The position numbers and the translations under genes are program-made. Below the pieces are notes generated by a model. It worked only from the letters and a program-made list of their open reading frames with translations. It did not search any database and had not been told where the DNA came from. From Parabacteroides hominis (GTDB taxonomy: Bacteria > Bacteroidota > Bacteroidia > Bacteroidales > Tannerellaceae), in the NCBI RefSeq assembly GCF_014287585.1, contig NZ_JACOOJ010000001.1:124001-188000 (forward strand): a stretch of DNA of 64,000 nucleotides. Reading direction: 5' to 3'. Positions within the stretch are counted from its first letter, which is position 1. Each line of letters opens with the position of its first letter. Below are positions 26,332 through 35,681 of the stretch, in pieces.

Positions 26332-28776
26332 ATGAACTACCTGATTATCGGAGGAGTAGCCGGAGGAGCTACCGTTGCAGCACGTCTGCGCAGAATGGAT
26401 GAAAAAGCCAATATCGTCCTGTTCGAACGAGGGAAATATGTATCGTATGCAAACTGTGGCCTACCTTATTATATAGGTGGCACGATCAACAACCGGGAAA
26501 AGCTGTTCGTACAGACAGTGAAAGGTTTCACAGAACGCTTCCGGATCGACATCCGCACAGAACAGGAGGTAACCGCCATCCGTCCGGATAAAAAAGAGGT
26601 GGAAGTCAAGAACCTATCCACAGGCGAGACATACGCCGAAACATACGACAAACTGGTTCTTTCGCCGGGAGCCGAACCGCTCCGGCCGGGTATCGAAGGG
26701 ATCGGAAGCAAAAAGATATTCACGCTCCGCAACGTGCCGGACACCGATACGATCAAGAATTATGTCAATACGGAGAATCCGAAACACGCTATCGTTGTGG
26801 GCGGCGGCTTTATCGGACTGGAAATGGCGGAAAACCTGCATGACCTGGGCATCCAGGTCGACGTGGTGGAAATGGCAAACCAAGTGATGGCACCGTTGGA
26901 CTTTTCGATGGCGGCAATCGTACACCAGCAACTGACCGATAAGGGAGTCGGGTTACACTTGGAAGACGGCGTCAGCCGTTTTGAAGAAAAAGACGGTGGT
27001 GTGACCGTACACCTTCGCAGCGGCAAACAGATCGCTACCGACATGGTGTTGCTGAGCATCGGGGTACGCCCGGAAACCAAACTGGCAAAAGAAGCAGGGC
27101 TCGCCATCGGAGAGCGGGGCGGTATTGCGGTAAACGATTATATGCAAACTTCCGATGCAAATATATATGCTCTCGGTGATGCCGTCGAAGTACGCCATCT
27201 CGTAACCGGGCAACCGGCCCTCATCCCGCTGGCAGGACCGGCAAACAAGCAGGGGCGTATCGTGGCGGACAATATCGTATTCGGCAACAAAGAGAAATAT
27301 CCGGGATCAATAGGAACTTCCATCGCCAAAGTATTCGACCTGACGGTTGCCGCAGCCGGAGCTAATGCGAAGTTGTTGAAGCGGAATAATATCGCATATA
27401 TATCATCCTATACTCACGGGGTGTCGCATGCCGGATATTATCCGGATGCCGTTCCATTGTCTATCAAGATATTGTTCGCTCCGGAAAGCGGCAAGCTGTT
27501 AGGTGCCCAGGTTGTCGGCTTCGACGGAGTAGACAAACGCATCGAGATGCTGGAACAAGTGATACAGCGAGGCGGGACAGTCTACGACCTGGCGGAATTG
27601 GAACAGGCCTATGCTCCTCCCTATTCGTCAGCCAAAGATCCGGTGAATATGGCAGGATTCGTTGCAGAAAATATATTGAGCGAAAAATCCCGGATCATCC
27701 AGTGGCGCGAACTTGCTGAACTTCCAGCCGACACGATTCGAATCGATGTCCGTACACGCGACGAATATAAATTAGGTACGATCCCCGGATTTATAAACAT
27801 ACCGGTAGACGAATTACGCGAACATTTAGGCGAACTATCGAAGGAGAAACCGATCGTCGTAACGTGTGCAGTCGGACTGCGTGGCTACTTAGCCTATCGC
27901 ATCCTGGTGCAGAATGGTTTCAAGAACGTGCGCAACCTGTCCGGAGGATACAAGACGTGGAGCGTGGCGACAGCACCGGTAAAAGAGGTCGTTCCCTGCA
28001 AGCCCGAATCACCGGGAAGCACAAGCTGCGGATGCCCCGCTACCCAGGTCGCCCCGTTGAAAGTGGATGCCTGCGGACTGATGTGCCCCGGACCTGTGAT
28101 GCAACTGAAAAAGAACTACGAGACATTGAAGGCAGGCGAACAACTTCAGATAACAGCCACCGACCAGGCTTTCGGCAAGGATGTCGCTTCCTGGTGTAAG
28201 ATGACGGGCGCAGAGTTGGTTGCGTTGGAAAACAAAAACGGGGTGGTTGCCGCCACCATCCGCAAGCAGGAGAAAACAGCTCCCTGCGAGATTTCGCGGA
28301 ACAATGCCGACAACAAGACACTGATCGTCTTCAGTGATGACCTGGACAAGGCACTGGCCTCCTTTGTCATTGCCAATGGAGCGGCTTCGACCGGCAAGAA
28401 AGTGACCATGTTCTTTACTTTTTGGGGACTGAATGTGATCAAAAAACAGCACAAGCCGGCTGTCTCCAAAGATATTTTCGGCAAGATGTTCGGCTGGATG
28501 CTTCCGGCACACAGCGGAAAACTCAAGCTGTCTAAAATGAATATGGGAGGCGCCGGTAGCTGGATGATGCGCCTTATCATGAAGAAAAAGCGGATCGACA
28601 GCCTGGAAAGCCTGATCCGACAAGCCGTAGACAACGGCGTGGAAATGATCGCCTGCACCATGAGCATGGATGTGATGGGCGTGCAAAAAGAAGAACTGAT
28701 GGACAACGTTACGCTGGGCGGTGTGGCTTCTTACCTCGAACGGGCAGAGGAGGCGAATGTGAACCTGTTCATCTGA
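26332..28776 (+). CDS. CoA-disulfide reductase-rhodanese-TusA-DsrE fusion
   Basis: 814 residues with four modules. (1) An FAD/NAD(P) disulfide reductase, about 1-445: IIGGVAGGATVAARLRRMDE, the single redox Cys in YANCGLPYYIGG (about 44) and YALGDAVEVRH. (2) A rhodanese, about 455-550: IDVRTRDEYKLGTIPGFINI, catalytic Cys in VTCAVGLRG. (3) A TusA-like domain, about 575-650: VDACGLMCPGPVMQLKKNYE. (4) A DsrE-like domain, about 660-814: TLIVFSDDLDKALASFVIAN. The order suggests reduction of CoA disulfide or persulfide with intramolecular sulfur transfer. A linker cysteine pair (STSCGCPA) lies between modules 2 and 3. A MarR-like gene precedes it. Confidence 0.9.
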   Translation: MNYLIIGGVAGGATVAARLRRMDEKANIVLFERGKYVSYANCGLPYYIGGTINNREKLFVQTVKGFTERFRIDIRTEQEVTAIRPDKKEVEVKNLSTGETYAETYDKLVLSPGAEPLRPGIEGIGSKKIFTLRNVPDTDTIKNYVNTENPKHAIVVGGGFIGLEMAENLHDLGIQVDVVEMANQVMAPLDFSMAAIVHQQLTDKGVGLHLEDGVSRFEEKDGGVTVHLRSGKQIATDMVLLSIGVRPETKLAKEAGLAIGERGGIAVNDYMQTSDANIYALGDAVEVRHLVTGQPALIPLAGPANKQGRIVADNIVFGNKEKYPGSIGTSIAKVFDLTVAAAGANAKLLKRNNIAYISSYTHGVSHAGYYPDAVPLSIKILFAPESGKLLGAQVVGFDGVDKRIEMLEQVIQRGGTVYDLAELEQAYAPPYSSAKDPVNMAGFVAENILSEKSRIIQWRELAELPADTIRIDVRTRDEYKLGTIPGFINIPVDELREHLGELSKEKPIVVTCAVGLRGYLAYRILVQNGFKNVRNLSGGYKTWSVATAPVKEVVPCKPESPGSTSCGCPATQVAPLKVDACGLMCPGPVMQLKKNYETLKAGEQLQITATDQAFGKDVASWCKMTGAELVALENKNGVVAATIRKQEKTAPCEISRNNADNKTLIVFSDDLDKALASFVIANGAASTGKKVTMFFTFWGLNVIKKQHKPAVSKDIFGKMFGWMLPAHSGKLKLSKMNMGGAGSWMMRLIMKKKRIDSLESLIRQAVDNGVEMIACTMSMDVMGVQKEELMDNVTLGGVASYLERAEEANVNLFI

Positions 28777-29088
28777 TATACTTTCTTGCTAAATTTCCCA
28801 ATCAAAGGGGTTGCCAAAACAGACAATAACTCTTATTGGGGCATTTTTCTATTTGGGATGAAATCGCGGATCATTCGTGTTTGACGTTTCTCTCTTTCAG
28901 GTCGGGATTAACAAGCAGCCGGTAAAACGAGGACGGCAGGAAATGGAAAAACAAAGTTTCTTTGTTACCGGAAAGCAGAAAATCCTGACATTGTGGAAAA
29001 ACTAAACTCCCGGAGAATCGTCTGTAGCAAACGAAAGTCGACGCAGGCCTGAATATTCCAAAAGAGATTTGCCCCTTTGCCGGCATGA

Positions 29089-29185
29089 CGACCGTCTTCA
29101 TCGCGGCGACGACCGTCTTCGTTGCCATGACGACCGTCTTCGTAGTGCATGGCCCCGGCAACCCACGGCGATAGCGACCGTCTTC
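29089..29185. repeat. 21-bp tandem array (CGACCGTCTTC)
   Basis: CGACCGTCTTC occurs at 29089, 29110, 29131 and 29175 (steps of 21, 21 and 44). The spacers are ATCGCGGCGA/GTTGCCATGA-like. The step of 44 suggests a lost or diverged copy near 29153. Confidence 0.8.
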
Positions 29186-29351
29186 ATGGTGAAAAACCGC
29201 GCACCTCATGGAAGAAAGCCCTTTTCCCCCTATGGAGAACCGGAATTTGCAGTTATTTGCAAAGAATGTGTTTTGTTGTTAATGAAACAATATTATACAA
29301 TAACCCCCTGCCCTGATAAGGGTAGAAGAGGGATTTGTTTTTAAGAATAAC

Positions 29352-29457
29352 TGAACCTATATTTTAGGCACGGATTTCACGGATTACACGGCAAGAAGTT
29401 TTTTCAAAACATATTTAAACCGTGAAATCCGTGTAATCCGTGCCTAAAATTGGTTCA
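29352..29457. repeat. Long imperfect inverted repeat with nested direct repeats
   Basis: Arms of about 40 bases (29352-29391 and 29420-29457) share TTTTAGGCACGGATT and end in TGAACC/GGTTCA. Inside each arm CACGGATT is repeated with alternating T and A (TTTCACGG, TTACACGG), and the two arms carry these in swapped order. The central loop is about 28 bases. Sequences of this CACGGATTACACGG type occur in many bacterial genomes as dispersed intergenic repeats. No transposase is linked. Confidence 0.75.
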
Positions 29458-30087
29458 AATCTGCCAAGATATGAGTCTAATAGACTCAAACCTCGTATGT
29501 GAAGTTGTTCCTATAGATGCCTGTCGCTTCCCGAAAAGACAAGCATCGGTTGCCGGATAGATGCCTACCTTTTTCCTGCTACCCTATAGGCTTTTCCCGG
29601 ACAGGCTAAAGGCTGTATTTTTTAGCCTATAACCTATATTTTATGGGACAGGAGCCAATCCAAGCCCTTATATGACAAAACTAAAAAACAGGGTTCACGG
29701 CGGTAAAAGACTAATGGCCAGTAATTTGTTGTGAAGGCTGTGAAACCGGATTACGATCAGCCAATCCTATCGGTCAATCCCGCCTTTTTTTATCTTGCAT
29801 TCACAGGGTTCACAGCAACATGCTGATCTATAGAGTCCCCCGAACAGTGTGAACCCTAATTAAATAAAATAACCAGGGGGTATTTAGAGGATAATCTAAG
29901 AAGATTTGAACCAATAGAGACGAGGTATTGGTTTATATTTGCCAAGACACAAATCTTCCAATACAGTTTCAGTAAAAATATCAACTATCTGTTTATGCAC
30001 TTTATTGCGAGTAAAAAACTGTCCCCTATTTCTGTTCAATCAGAATCAAGACCACTAAAAAAAGACCATTCAATCGATATAAAATCG

Positions 30088-30095
30088 TATATTTG
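30088..30095 (+). promoter_or_regulatory. -7 box of the TPR regulator gene
   Basis: TATATTTG matches TAnnTTTG and lies 19 bases before the start codon. Confidence 0.55.
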
Positions 30096-30114
30096 CACAC
30101 TCTAATGTTTCAAT

Positions 30115-31758
30115 ATGAAAAACAATCTTTTATTCATACTACTATTTGTCGTATTCTTCTCTTGCCGGAACAATCAAACAACTCACCATCTGCTTGACCA
30201 GGCAGAATCTTTTGTCGAAACGCAACCTGACAGTGCGCAAGTTCTTTTAGACAGCATACAAACGCCCGATAAGTTAAATGACAAACTTTTTGCCCGTTGG
30301 TGTTTTTTACAGAGTAAAACCGCAGACAAATTACATAAAGATATGCCTTATGTAGAACAACTCTCACGCGCCTTGCAATGGTACACCAAGCATGGGACTA
30401 CAAAACAACAGGCTTGGACCGGTTTATATTTAGGCCGTTCCTATGCAGAAGACAAACTTTTCATACCGGCGACCAACGCTTATTCGGAAGCATTGGAAAT
30501 AGCATTGAACGGACATATATATAATGTAGCGGGATATATTTGTAGCTACATGGGAGATTTATACACCTATACAGGGCAAAGAAGCGAAGAAAGACGAAAG
30601 TTTGAAGAAGCCGCTGACTATTTCAAAAAGGCCGGGAATATCAGAAGTTATGCATTTGCGTTACGTGACATCTGCATAACTTATTATCTTGATAATTCTT
30701 CCTCTACTGCATTAAATTACATATTAAAAGCGGATTCTATTATCTCAGAAGTCGGTAGTATAGCAGAAAAAGCAGAAATAGCCAATAATTTAGGAAATAT
30801 ATATGAAATATTAGGAGAGAAAGAGAAAGCAAAGCAATATTTTCTAAAATCAATGGTATCGGATAGAACTAATATTGCGCCTCACTATTTAGCATTAAGT
30901 TCTTTATATTATTATAATGACATGTTAGACTCTGCACGGTACTATCTAAAAAAAGCGGATTGTCCGACTTCCAATCAAGATACGCCTATTGATCGTTTAT
31001 ATATGGGATATTTAATTGAGAAAGATGCAAAAGATACAAATAAGGCATTGAATTATTTAGAACAATATATTGAAGCAAAAGATTCTTTATATAATAAAGA
31101 GATGCAAGTAGACATCATTGATGCAGAAAAACGGCACAATTTAACTGTTTTACTCAAGCAATACAAAGACCTCGAAATTACTGAATACTTCTATATTATC
31201 CTGCTTTGCATCTCTGCTATAATAATTCTAACTATTTACCTGCTCTATCAAGCAAAAAATAATTATCAACGGAAAGCTTTAGAGCAAAAGGAGATCAAGC
31301 TAAATGAGTTGGAATTAGAAATACAACAAAAAAGCTCAAGTCTCGAAGGTACAAAAGATCTTCAAATAGAAGCAAAAAAAACGAAAGAAGAGTTGTGTAC
31401 CTTAAGACGCAATACATTTCAAGCCGCATCAATCACGAAGCGAATAAAAAAACTTTGCAAGAATGTGACTCCCGATAAAGAGCAAAAACTAACAGACAAA
31501 GATTGGAACAGCCTAATTGCCCTTATCCAAATGCTTTATCCTAACGTTGCGACCTTCATAAAAGAAAACCCATACAATCTGACAGATACAGAAAAAAAGA
31601 TATGTTACCTCAGCTTCTTGCAACTCGATGTAAAAGCAGAAGCAATCCTGTTAAACATAACCCCCAATTCTGTCAGTAAATACAGGCAAAGAGCCCGCCA
31701 AAGGCTCAATTTGACCAATCAAGACACAACTATTTATGACCACCTTATAACTTATTGA
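30115..31758 (+). CDS. Membrane TPR protein with C-terminal helix-turn-helix
   Basis: 547 residues. A lipoprotein-like signal (LLFILLFVVFFSCRNN) is followed by TPR-type helical repeats (about 60-330), a membrane helix (YFYIILLCISAIIILTIYLL, about 358-377), a coiled coil (about 385-430), and a C-terminal region ending LNITPNSVSKYRQRARQRLN, which resembles a LuxR-type helix-turn-helix. The repeats would lie outside the inner membrane and the DNA-binding part in the cytoplasm. Proteins of this build are common in Bacteroidales next to DUF3244-type genes, as here, suggesting a one-component envelope sensor that controls the following cassette. Confidence 0.75.
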   Translation: MKNNLLFILLFVVFFSCRNNQTTHHLLDQAESFVETQPDSAQVLLDSIQTPDKLNDKLFARWCFLQSKTADKLHKDMPYVEQLSRALQWYTKHGTTKQQAWTGLYLGRSYAEDKLFIPATNAYSEALEIALNGHIYNVAGYICSYMGDLYTYTGQRSEERRKFEEAADYFKKAGNIRSYAFALRDICITYYLDNSSSTALNYILKADSIISEVGSIAEKAEIANNLGNIYEILGEKEKAKQYFLKSMVSDRTNIAPHYLALSSLYYYNDMLDSARYYLKKADCPTSNQDTPIDRLYMGYLIEKDAKDTNKALNYLEQYIEAKDSLYNKEMQVDIIDAEKRHNLTVLLKQYKDLEITEYFYIILLCISAIIILTIYLLYQAKNNYQRKALEQKEIKLNELELEIQQKSSSLEGTKDLQIEAKKTKEELCTLRRNTFQAASITKRIKKLCKNVTPDKEQKLTDKDWNSLIALIQMLYPNVATFIKENPYNLTDTEKKICYLSFLQLDVKAEAILLNITPNSVSKYRQRARQRLNLTNQDTTIYDHLITY

Positions 31759-31896
31759 TTTTAAACAAGCTAATGCTCAACATTGTCTTGATAAAATATA
31801 TCAATGTCCATCCTTTATCCACATAACACATTGTGTTTCAACCATAAATATCATACAATAAAATATTCTCTGTCCATGCCTATTTCGATCAATCCC

Positions 31897-31927
31897 TTTG
31901 CCAAGAAGACATAGCCCTCTACTTTTG
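31897..31927 (+). promoter_or_regulatory. Canonical promoter of the DUF3244 cassette
   Basis: TTTG (31897-31900), 19-base spacer, TACTTTTG (31920-31927): a full match to the Bacteroidetes -33/-7 consensus. It lies 27 bases upstream of the start at 31955 and inside an upstream in-frame extension, which is therefore not coding. Confidence 0.75.
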
Positions 31928-31954
31928 CATCATTCATTTTTTAAAGAACAAATC

Positions 31955-32319
31955 ATGGTAAAAAACAAATTATGGTGTATAGGATTAGCACTGGCATTTA
32001 CATTGCCCAGCTTTGCTAAAAAAAAGTACCACTATCAGGACAATGGGGAAAAAGTTTCAGATCTAACCTTCCTCAATATCCCATCCAAGCCTGGATAGAA
32101 GACAACAATAAAGATTTATTGTTAGAGTTTTCATCCAATTTAGGGTCAATAGAGGTCATCGTTACAAATTTTACAGGAAACGTGATACATAAACAGTCTA
32201 TTGATACAAAAGCTACATCTTTTACTACTATTTCTTTGAATAAAGATGTACGAGAAGATGATATAATATATATAACAGATGGGAATAATATTATTTATGG
32301 TAATCTTTTTAATAACTAA
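31955..32319 (+). pseudogene. DUF3244-type secreted protein, frameshifted
   Basis: Starting at 31955, the frame gives a signal peptide (MVKNKLWCIGLALAFTLPSF) and runs to a stop at 32098. The -1 frame then continues without a stop, reading SFRSNLPQYPIQAWIEDNNK and on to FSSNLGSIEVIVTNFTGNVI, ending at 32319; together these make a typical DUF3244 protein of about 120 residues. The switch lies near GGGGAAAAAG (32045-32054), a run prone to slippage. It may be a true frameshift mutation, a sequencing error or programmed or transcriptional slippage. The promoter is intact. Confidence 0.7.
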
Positions 32320-32335
32320 TTTAATAAACAAAATC

Positions 32336-33439
32336 ATGAAAAGTAAAAACATTATCTTATTGTTTTGTACAAGTACATTAGCATTAGCATCATGTGAACA
32401 AACAGAGGTAATAGAAGGAACATCTGCTAACATTGGCATATCACCCTCTATTTCATTAGATGTACCCTATCATGTAGAAAATGATGGTGCATTAAACTTC
32501 AGATCCGCAAAAGATTATTTTGAGATATCTGATTCTTTGTCAAAATTATCAGAGAAAGAGTTTAGAAACTGGGAAACATCAAACCATTTCGAATCGTACC
32601 GAACTTTTACAGATAACATCATTGAAGCTATTTATACTGCAATAGACAATGCACCATCAAAAGTCACTGAACTATTAAATCAAAATAAACAATTTGTATA
32701 TATGACTGAAGATAGCCTTATATATTCCACTATCCAATCAAGGGCCTATCAAAACATCATCAATAAAAATGGAATTTTTTATATAAATGGTATCAAGAAT
32801 ATTGTCGATAGTAAATACATAACTTTAGCAACGACTGATAATTCAAAATCAATCCAGAGAATAGCTTATTTAAATCCGATTTCATCAAAAGAAAGAAGTG
32901 AACAAATCAACTTTGATCTGTTCAGCTACACAAAAAGTGACAATACGAAGCGAGCTTATGCCGAATGTTATTTGATCAAGAATACAGCATTTGAAGACAG
33001 TCATGGTTCTAATCAAATAATGGTACAATTCCAAATAAAAGTCGATGGCAAAAAGAAACGTCCTACCGGATGGAAACATTATTCAACAGATTATACTGTA
33101 TCACAAATAAAATGTATATTTAATGGGATACCAACCGAAGTATATCCTAACGGATACGTAAAATCTTATGGTACAATAAACCTTGATGTTCCTGCTAAAG
33201 TCGTATTAGGAGAAGGTAAAATGGGATTTTATACTAAAAACTTAATGAATTTTTCTGTCCGTAATATGTCAGATCCTTTAAAAGCACCGGATTGTATACA
33301 TTTCAAAGCAGAAACAAGAGGAACCAGTCCTGAAGGTGTCGGCTACAATTATTATAAAGGAAAATATATTATACCGCAAAATTGTATTAAGGGAGTTTCA
33401 AGCATTTGTCCTTTTCATCAAAATGTTTATAGCAAATAA
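32336..33439 (+). CDS. Hypothetical lipoprotein
   Basis: 367 residues from ATG 32336 (MKSKNIILLFCTSTLALASC), with the lipobox Cys about residue 20. The mature part is mixed alpha/beta, with a lysine-rich stretch KVDGKKKRPTGWKHYSTDY in the second half and no enzyme motif I can identify. It resembles a Bacteroidales-restricted family of exported proteins (possibly DUF4848; not certain). It starts 16 bases after the DUF3244 gene and shares its promoter. A longer frame from 32279 is rejected because it lacks a signal peptide at its start. Confidence 0.7.
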   Translation: MKSKNIILLFCTSTLALASCEQTEVIEGTSANIGISPSISLDVPYHVENDGALNFRSAKDYFEISDSLSKLSEKEFRNWETSNHFESYRTFTDNIIEAIYTAIDNAPSKVTELLNQNKQFVYMTEDSLIYSTIQSRAYQNIINKNGIFYINGIKNIVDSKYITLATTDNSKSIQRIAYLNPISSKERSEQINFDLFSYTKSDNTKRAYAECYLIKNTAFEDSHGSNQIMVQFQIKVDGKKKRPTGWKHYSTDYTVSQIKCIFNGIPTEVYPNGYVKSYGTINLDVPAKVVLGEGKMGFYTKNLMNFSVRNMSDPLKAPDCIHFKAETRGTSPEGVGYNYYKGKYIIPQNCIKGVSSICPFHQNVYSK

Positions 33440-33606
33440 TCTTTAATGTGTAGTCACACACGGGGTATATGAGAGACTTACTTTTTTTGTAGAAAGTATC
33501 AATCAAACTATCCCGTGTTTTTCAAATAAACTTTATGCTTTTTAGCCCGATAGAGGATTATTTAAAATTCGTGTCTTCATTGTATAAAACAATAATATTT
33601 TAAATT

Positions 33607-34293
33607 ATGAAAGTAACAAAATTATTGATCGTTGCATTACTAAGCCTCTGCTTCTTTCCGGCAAAGGCGCAATGGCGTTTGGGAGTAGAAGCAGGTATTG
33701 ACCTGTCAAGTGTTAACGTTAAAACCAATCATACGCAGATTGGATCACAGGGAGGATTGACGGTCGATTATGCTTTCAAGAACTGTATCAATCTGTCTAC
33801 CGGAGTATTTCATACAATGAAAGGAGCAAACACAATTTGTGCAGACGATCTCGGATATGAAATACTTGTCAGATTAGGCTATTTAGAAGTGCCGGTAATG
33901 GTCGGCTATCGAATACCGGTAGCATCTAATATTCATCTCACACCTTCCATTGGGACTTATTTTGCATGGGGGGTTAACGGATACGGGGAGTTTGAAAAGA
34001 GTGCTATAAGCAATACCCCCAATGAATCCATGAATCAAACAGAATGGTCGAATCCCTTTCAATCTCATTATTATAATACAGCTGAATCAGAAAGAAAGCT
34101 CGCTTATGCATTTAACCGTTTCGACACTGGACTACGCTTCGGGCTAAATGCCGAAATAGGACGTGTCAGTATGTCGTTTAATTATGATTTAGGCTTAAAG
34201 GACATGTGGAAAGGATTCATGGATGCAGGACTTTATCATCAGTTAAGAAACCGTAATGCGACACTGGCTATCGGTTATAAATTTCAGTTATGA
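33607..34293 (+). CDS. Outer-membrane beta-barrel protein (PorT-like)
   Basis: 228 residues with a signal peptide (LLIVALLSLCFFPAKAQ) and alternating amphipathic strands such as WRLGVEAGIDLSSVNV, GGLTVDYAF and LRFGLNAEIGRVSMSFNYDL, ending ATLAIGYKFQL, with a terminal aromatic-x-hydrophobic pattern of outer-membrane barrels. This is the small 8-10-strand porin family seen in Bacteroidetes. It is the last gene of the AT-rich cassette, after a 167-base gap with no clear promoter. Confidence 0.8.
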   Translation: MKVTKLLIVALLSLCFFPAKAQWRLGVEAGIDLSSVNVKTNHTQIGSQGGLTVDYAFKNCINLSTGVFHTMKGANTICADDLGYEILVRLGYLEVPVMVGYRIPVASNIHLTPSIGTYFAWGVNGYGEFEKSAISNTPNESMNQTEWSNPFQSHYYNTAESERKLAYAFNRFDTGLRFGLNAEIGRVSMSFNYDLGLKDMWKGFMDAGLYHQLRNRNATLAIGYKFQL

Positions 34294-34394
34294 GAACACA
34301 ATTAAAAGTCCGGTAGCATATTAAAGAAGACAGACCGGATTTTGCAGACAAGAACTACCCACCGGAAATCAAAACAGTTTCTAAATATAATTTG

Positions 34395-34402
34395 TATCTT
34401 TG
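34395..34402 (+). promoter_or_regulatory. -7 box of the aminotransferase gene
   Basis: TATCTTTG, 29 bases upstream of ATG 34432. It excludes the in-frame ATG at 34342 as the start. Confidence 0.55.
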
Positions 34403-34431
34403 ACCCCTGTCAATTCAGAACTTATATACAA

Positions 34432-35607
34432 ATGAAACAATACAATTTTGACGAGATCATCGAGCGCCGGGGTACGAACTGCGTCAAGTTCGACAACCTG
34501 AAAGAACGTTTCGGCAATGAGAACCTTGTGCCTCTTTGGGTAGCCGACATGGATTTCCGGACACCGGACTTTATTGTGAATGCGATCAAGAAACGTTGTG
34601 AACACGAGATTTTCGGGTACACATACGATTCGGACTCTTATTATAATAGTATTATCGAGTGGGTACATTATAAACATAACTGGAAAATCCAGCGTGAATG
34701 GCTTAGTTATATCCCCGGTATCGTAAAGGGAATCGGTTTCGTTTTGCAATGCTTCACCAAGCCGGGCGACAAAGTTATTATCCAGCCACCGGTTTACCAC
34801 CCTTTCCGTATTGTCCCGGAAAGCATGCACCGCGAGGTTGTTTACAATCCGCTTAAAATGGTAGATGGCGCTTATGAAATGGATTTTGAGAATCTTGAAT
34901 CGGTTATCGATGAGCATTGCAAGGTTCTGATTCTTTGCAACCCTCATAATCCGGGCGGTGTCGTTTGGAAAAAAGACACGCTGGCCAAGTTGGCGGAGGT
35001 TTGCGCCAAACACAATATACTCGTTATCTCCGATGAAATCCATGCAGAGATGGCCTATCCGCAATACACCCATCATCCGTTTGCGACTGTTTCAGAAACA
35101 GCAGCCAATTGCGGCATTACTTTTATGGCTCCGAGCAAGACTTTCAACATTGCCGGAATCGTAACCTCCTATTCGATCATCCCCAATGCGGAAATACGCG
35201 AAAAATTCTATTCCTTCATGGAAGCAGGAGAATTTAATGCCGGAACGATCTTTGCCTATACGGCGACAGAAGCCGCCTATACATACGGAGCCGAATGGTT
35301 GCAACAAATGCGGATGTATATCACTGAAAATGTCCGCTTCGTGGATGAATATTGCAAATCCAAACATCCCAAGATCAAGGTTTATCCTCCCCAGGCATCT
35401 TTCCTCGTATGGCTGGATTGCCGTGACCTGAAACTAAGCCAACAGGAGTTAGTGAGCTTATTCCAGGATAAAGCCGGCTTGCTGCTGAACGACGGAAGTA
35501 TGTTCGGCCCGGGGGGTGAAGGATATATGCGTTTGAACATCGGCTGCCCGCGTTCTGTCCTGTCTTCGGCATTGGACACTTTAAAGAAAGTTATAGACAA
35601 GAAATAA
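34432..35607 (+). CDS. PatB/MalY-type PLP aminotransferase or C-S lyase
   Basis: 391 residues from ATG 34432 (MKQYNFDEIIERRGTNCVKF). PLWVADMDFRTPDFIVNAI is the hallmark of the MalY/PatB branch of fold-type I. The cofactor sites are ILCNPHNPGGVVW (Asn), VISDEIHAEM (Asp) and APSKTFNIAG (Schiff-base Lys), with the carboxylate Arg near MRLNIGCPR. Members are cystathionine beta-lyases or aminotransferases; which one cannot be told. Single gene. Confidence 0.9.
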   Translation: MKQYNFDEIIERRGTNCVKFDNLKERFGNENLVPLWVADMDFRTPDFIVNAIKKRCEHEIFGYTYDSDSYYNSIIEWVHYKHNWKIQREWLSYIPGIVKGIGFVLQCFTKPGDKVIIQPPVYHPFRIVPESMHREVVYNPLKMVDGAYEMDFENLESVIDEHCKVLILCNPHNPGGVVWKKDTLAKLAEVCAKHNILVISDEIHAEMAYPQYTHHPFATVSETAANCGITFMAPSKTFNIAGIVTSYSIIPNAEIREKFYSFMEAGEFNAGTIFAYTATEAAYTYGAEWLQQMRMYITENVRFVDEYCKSKHPKIKVYPPQASFLVWLDCRDLKLSQQELVSLFQDKAGLLLNDGSMFGPGGEGYMRLNIGCPRSVLSSALDTLKKVIDKK

Positions 35608-35640
35608 CAGTTTCCAAGCAGACAAGTCGGAAATTATGCG

Positions 35641-35648
35641 TAGATTTG
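35641..35648 (+). promoter_or_regulatory. -7 box of the slyD-aroC pair
   Basis: TAGATTTG matches TAnnTTTG, 33 bases before the FKBP start at 35682, and supports that start over an in-frame ATG at 35646. Confidence 0.5.
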
Positions 35649-35681
35649 TCATCGTTTTATTTATCACAAATACAATTACAA

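Larger units (their letters stand above)
28777..30114. other. 1.3-kb gene-free tract rich in dyad repeats
   Basis: No credible protein gene. It contains the 21-bp array (29089-29185), a long imperfect inverted repeat (29352-29457), a 15-base palindrome (GAGTCTAATAGACTC, 29473-29487), a stem AGGCTAAA/TTTAGCCT (29603-29628), a copy of a -7 box (TATATTTG, 29934-29941) and the promoter of the TPR regulator. A leftward frame over 29209-28871 is an effect of the 21-bp repeat. Confidence 0.7.

Noticed and set aside
28871..29209. Leftward 112-codon frame with TKTVV repeats
   Set aside because: Its N-terminal part is the 21-bp array and the rest has no family features; no ribosome-binding site or -7 box.
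29934..29941. TATATTTG box as a promoter for a gene at 29.95 kb
   Set aside because: No open frame begins within 150 bases; it may be a decoy or serve a small RNA, but nothing supports one.
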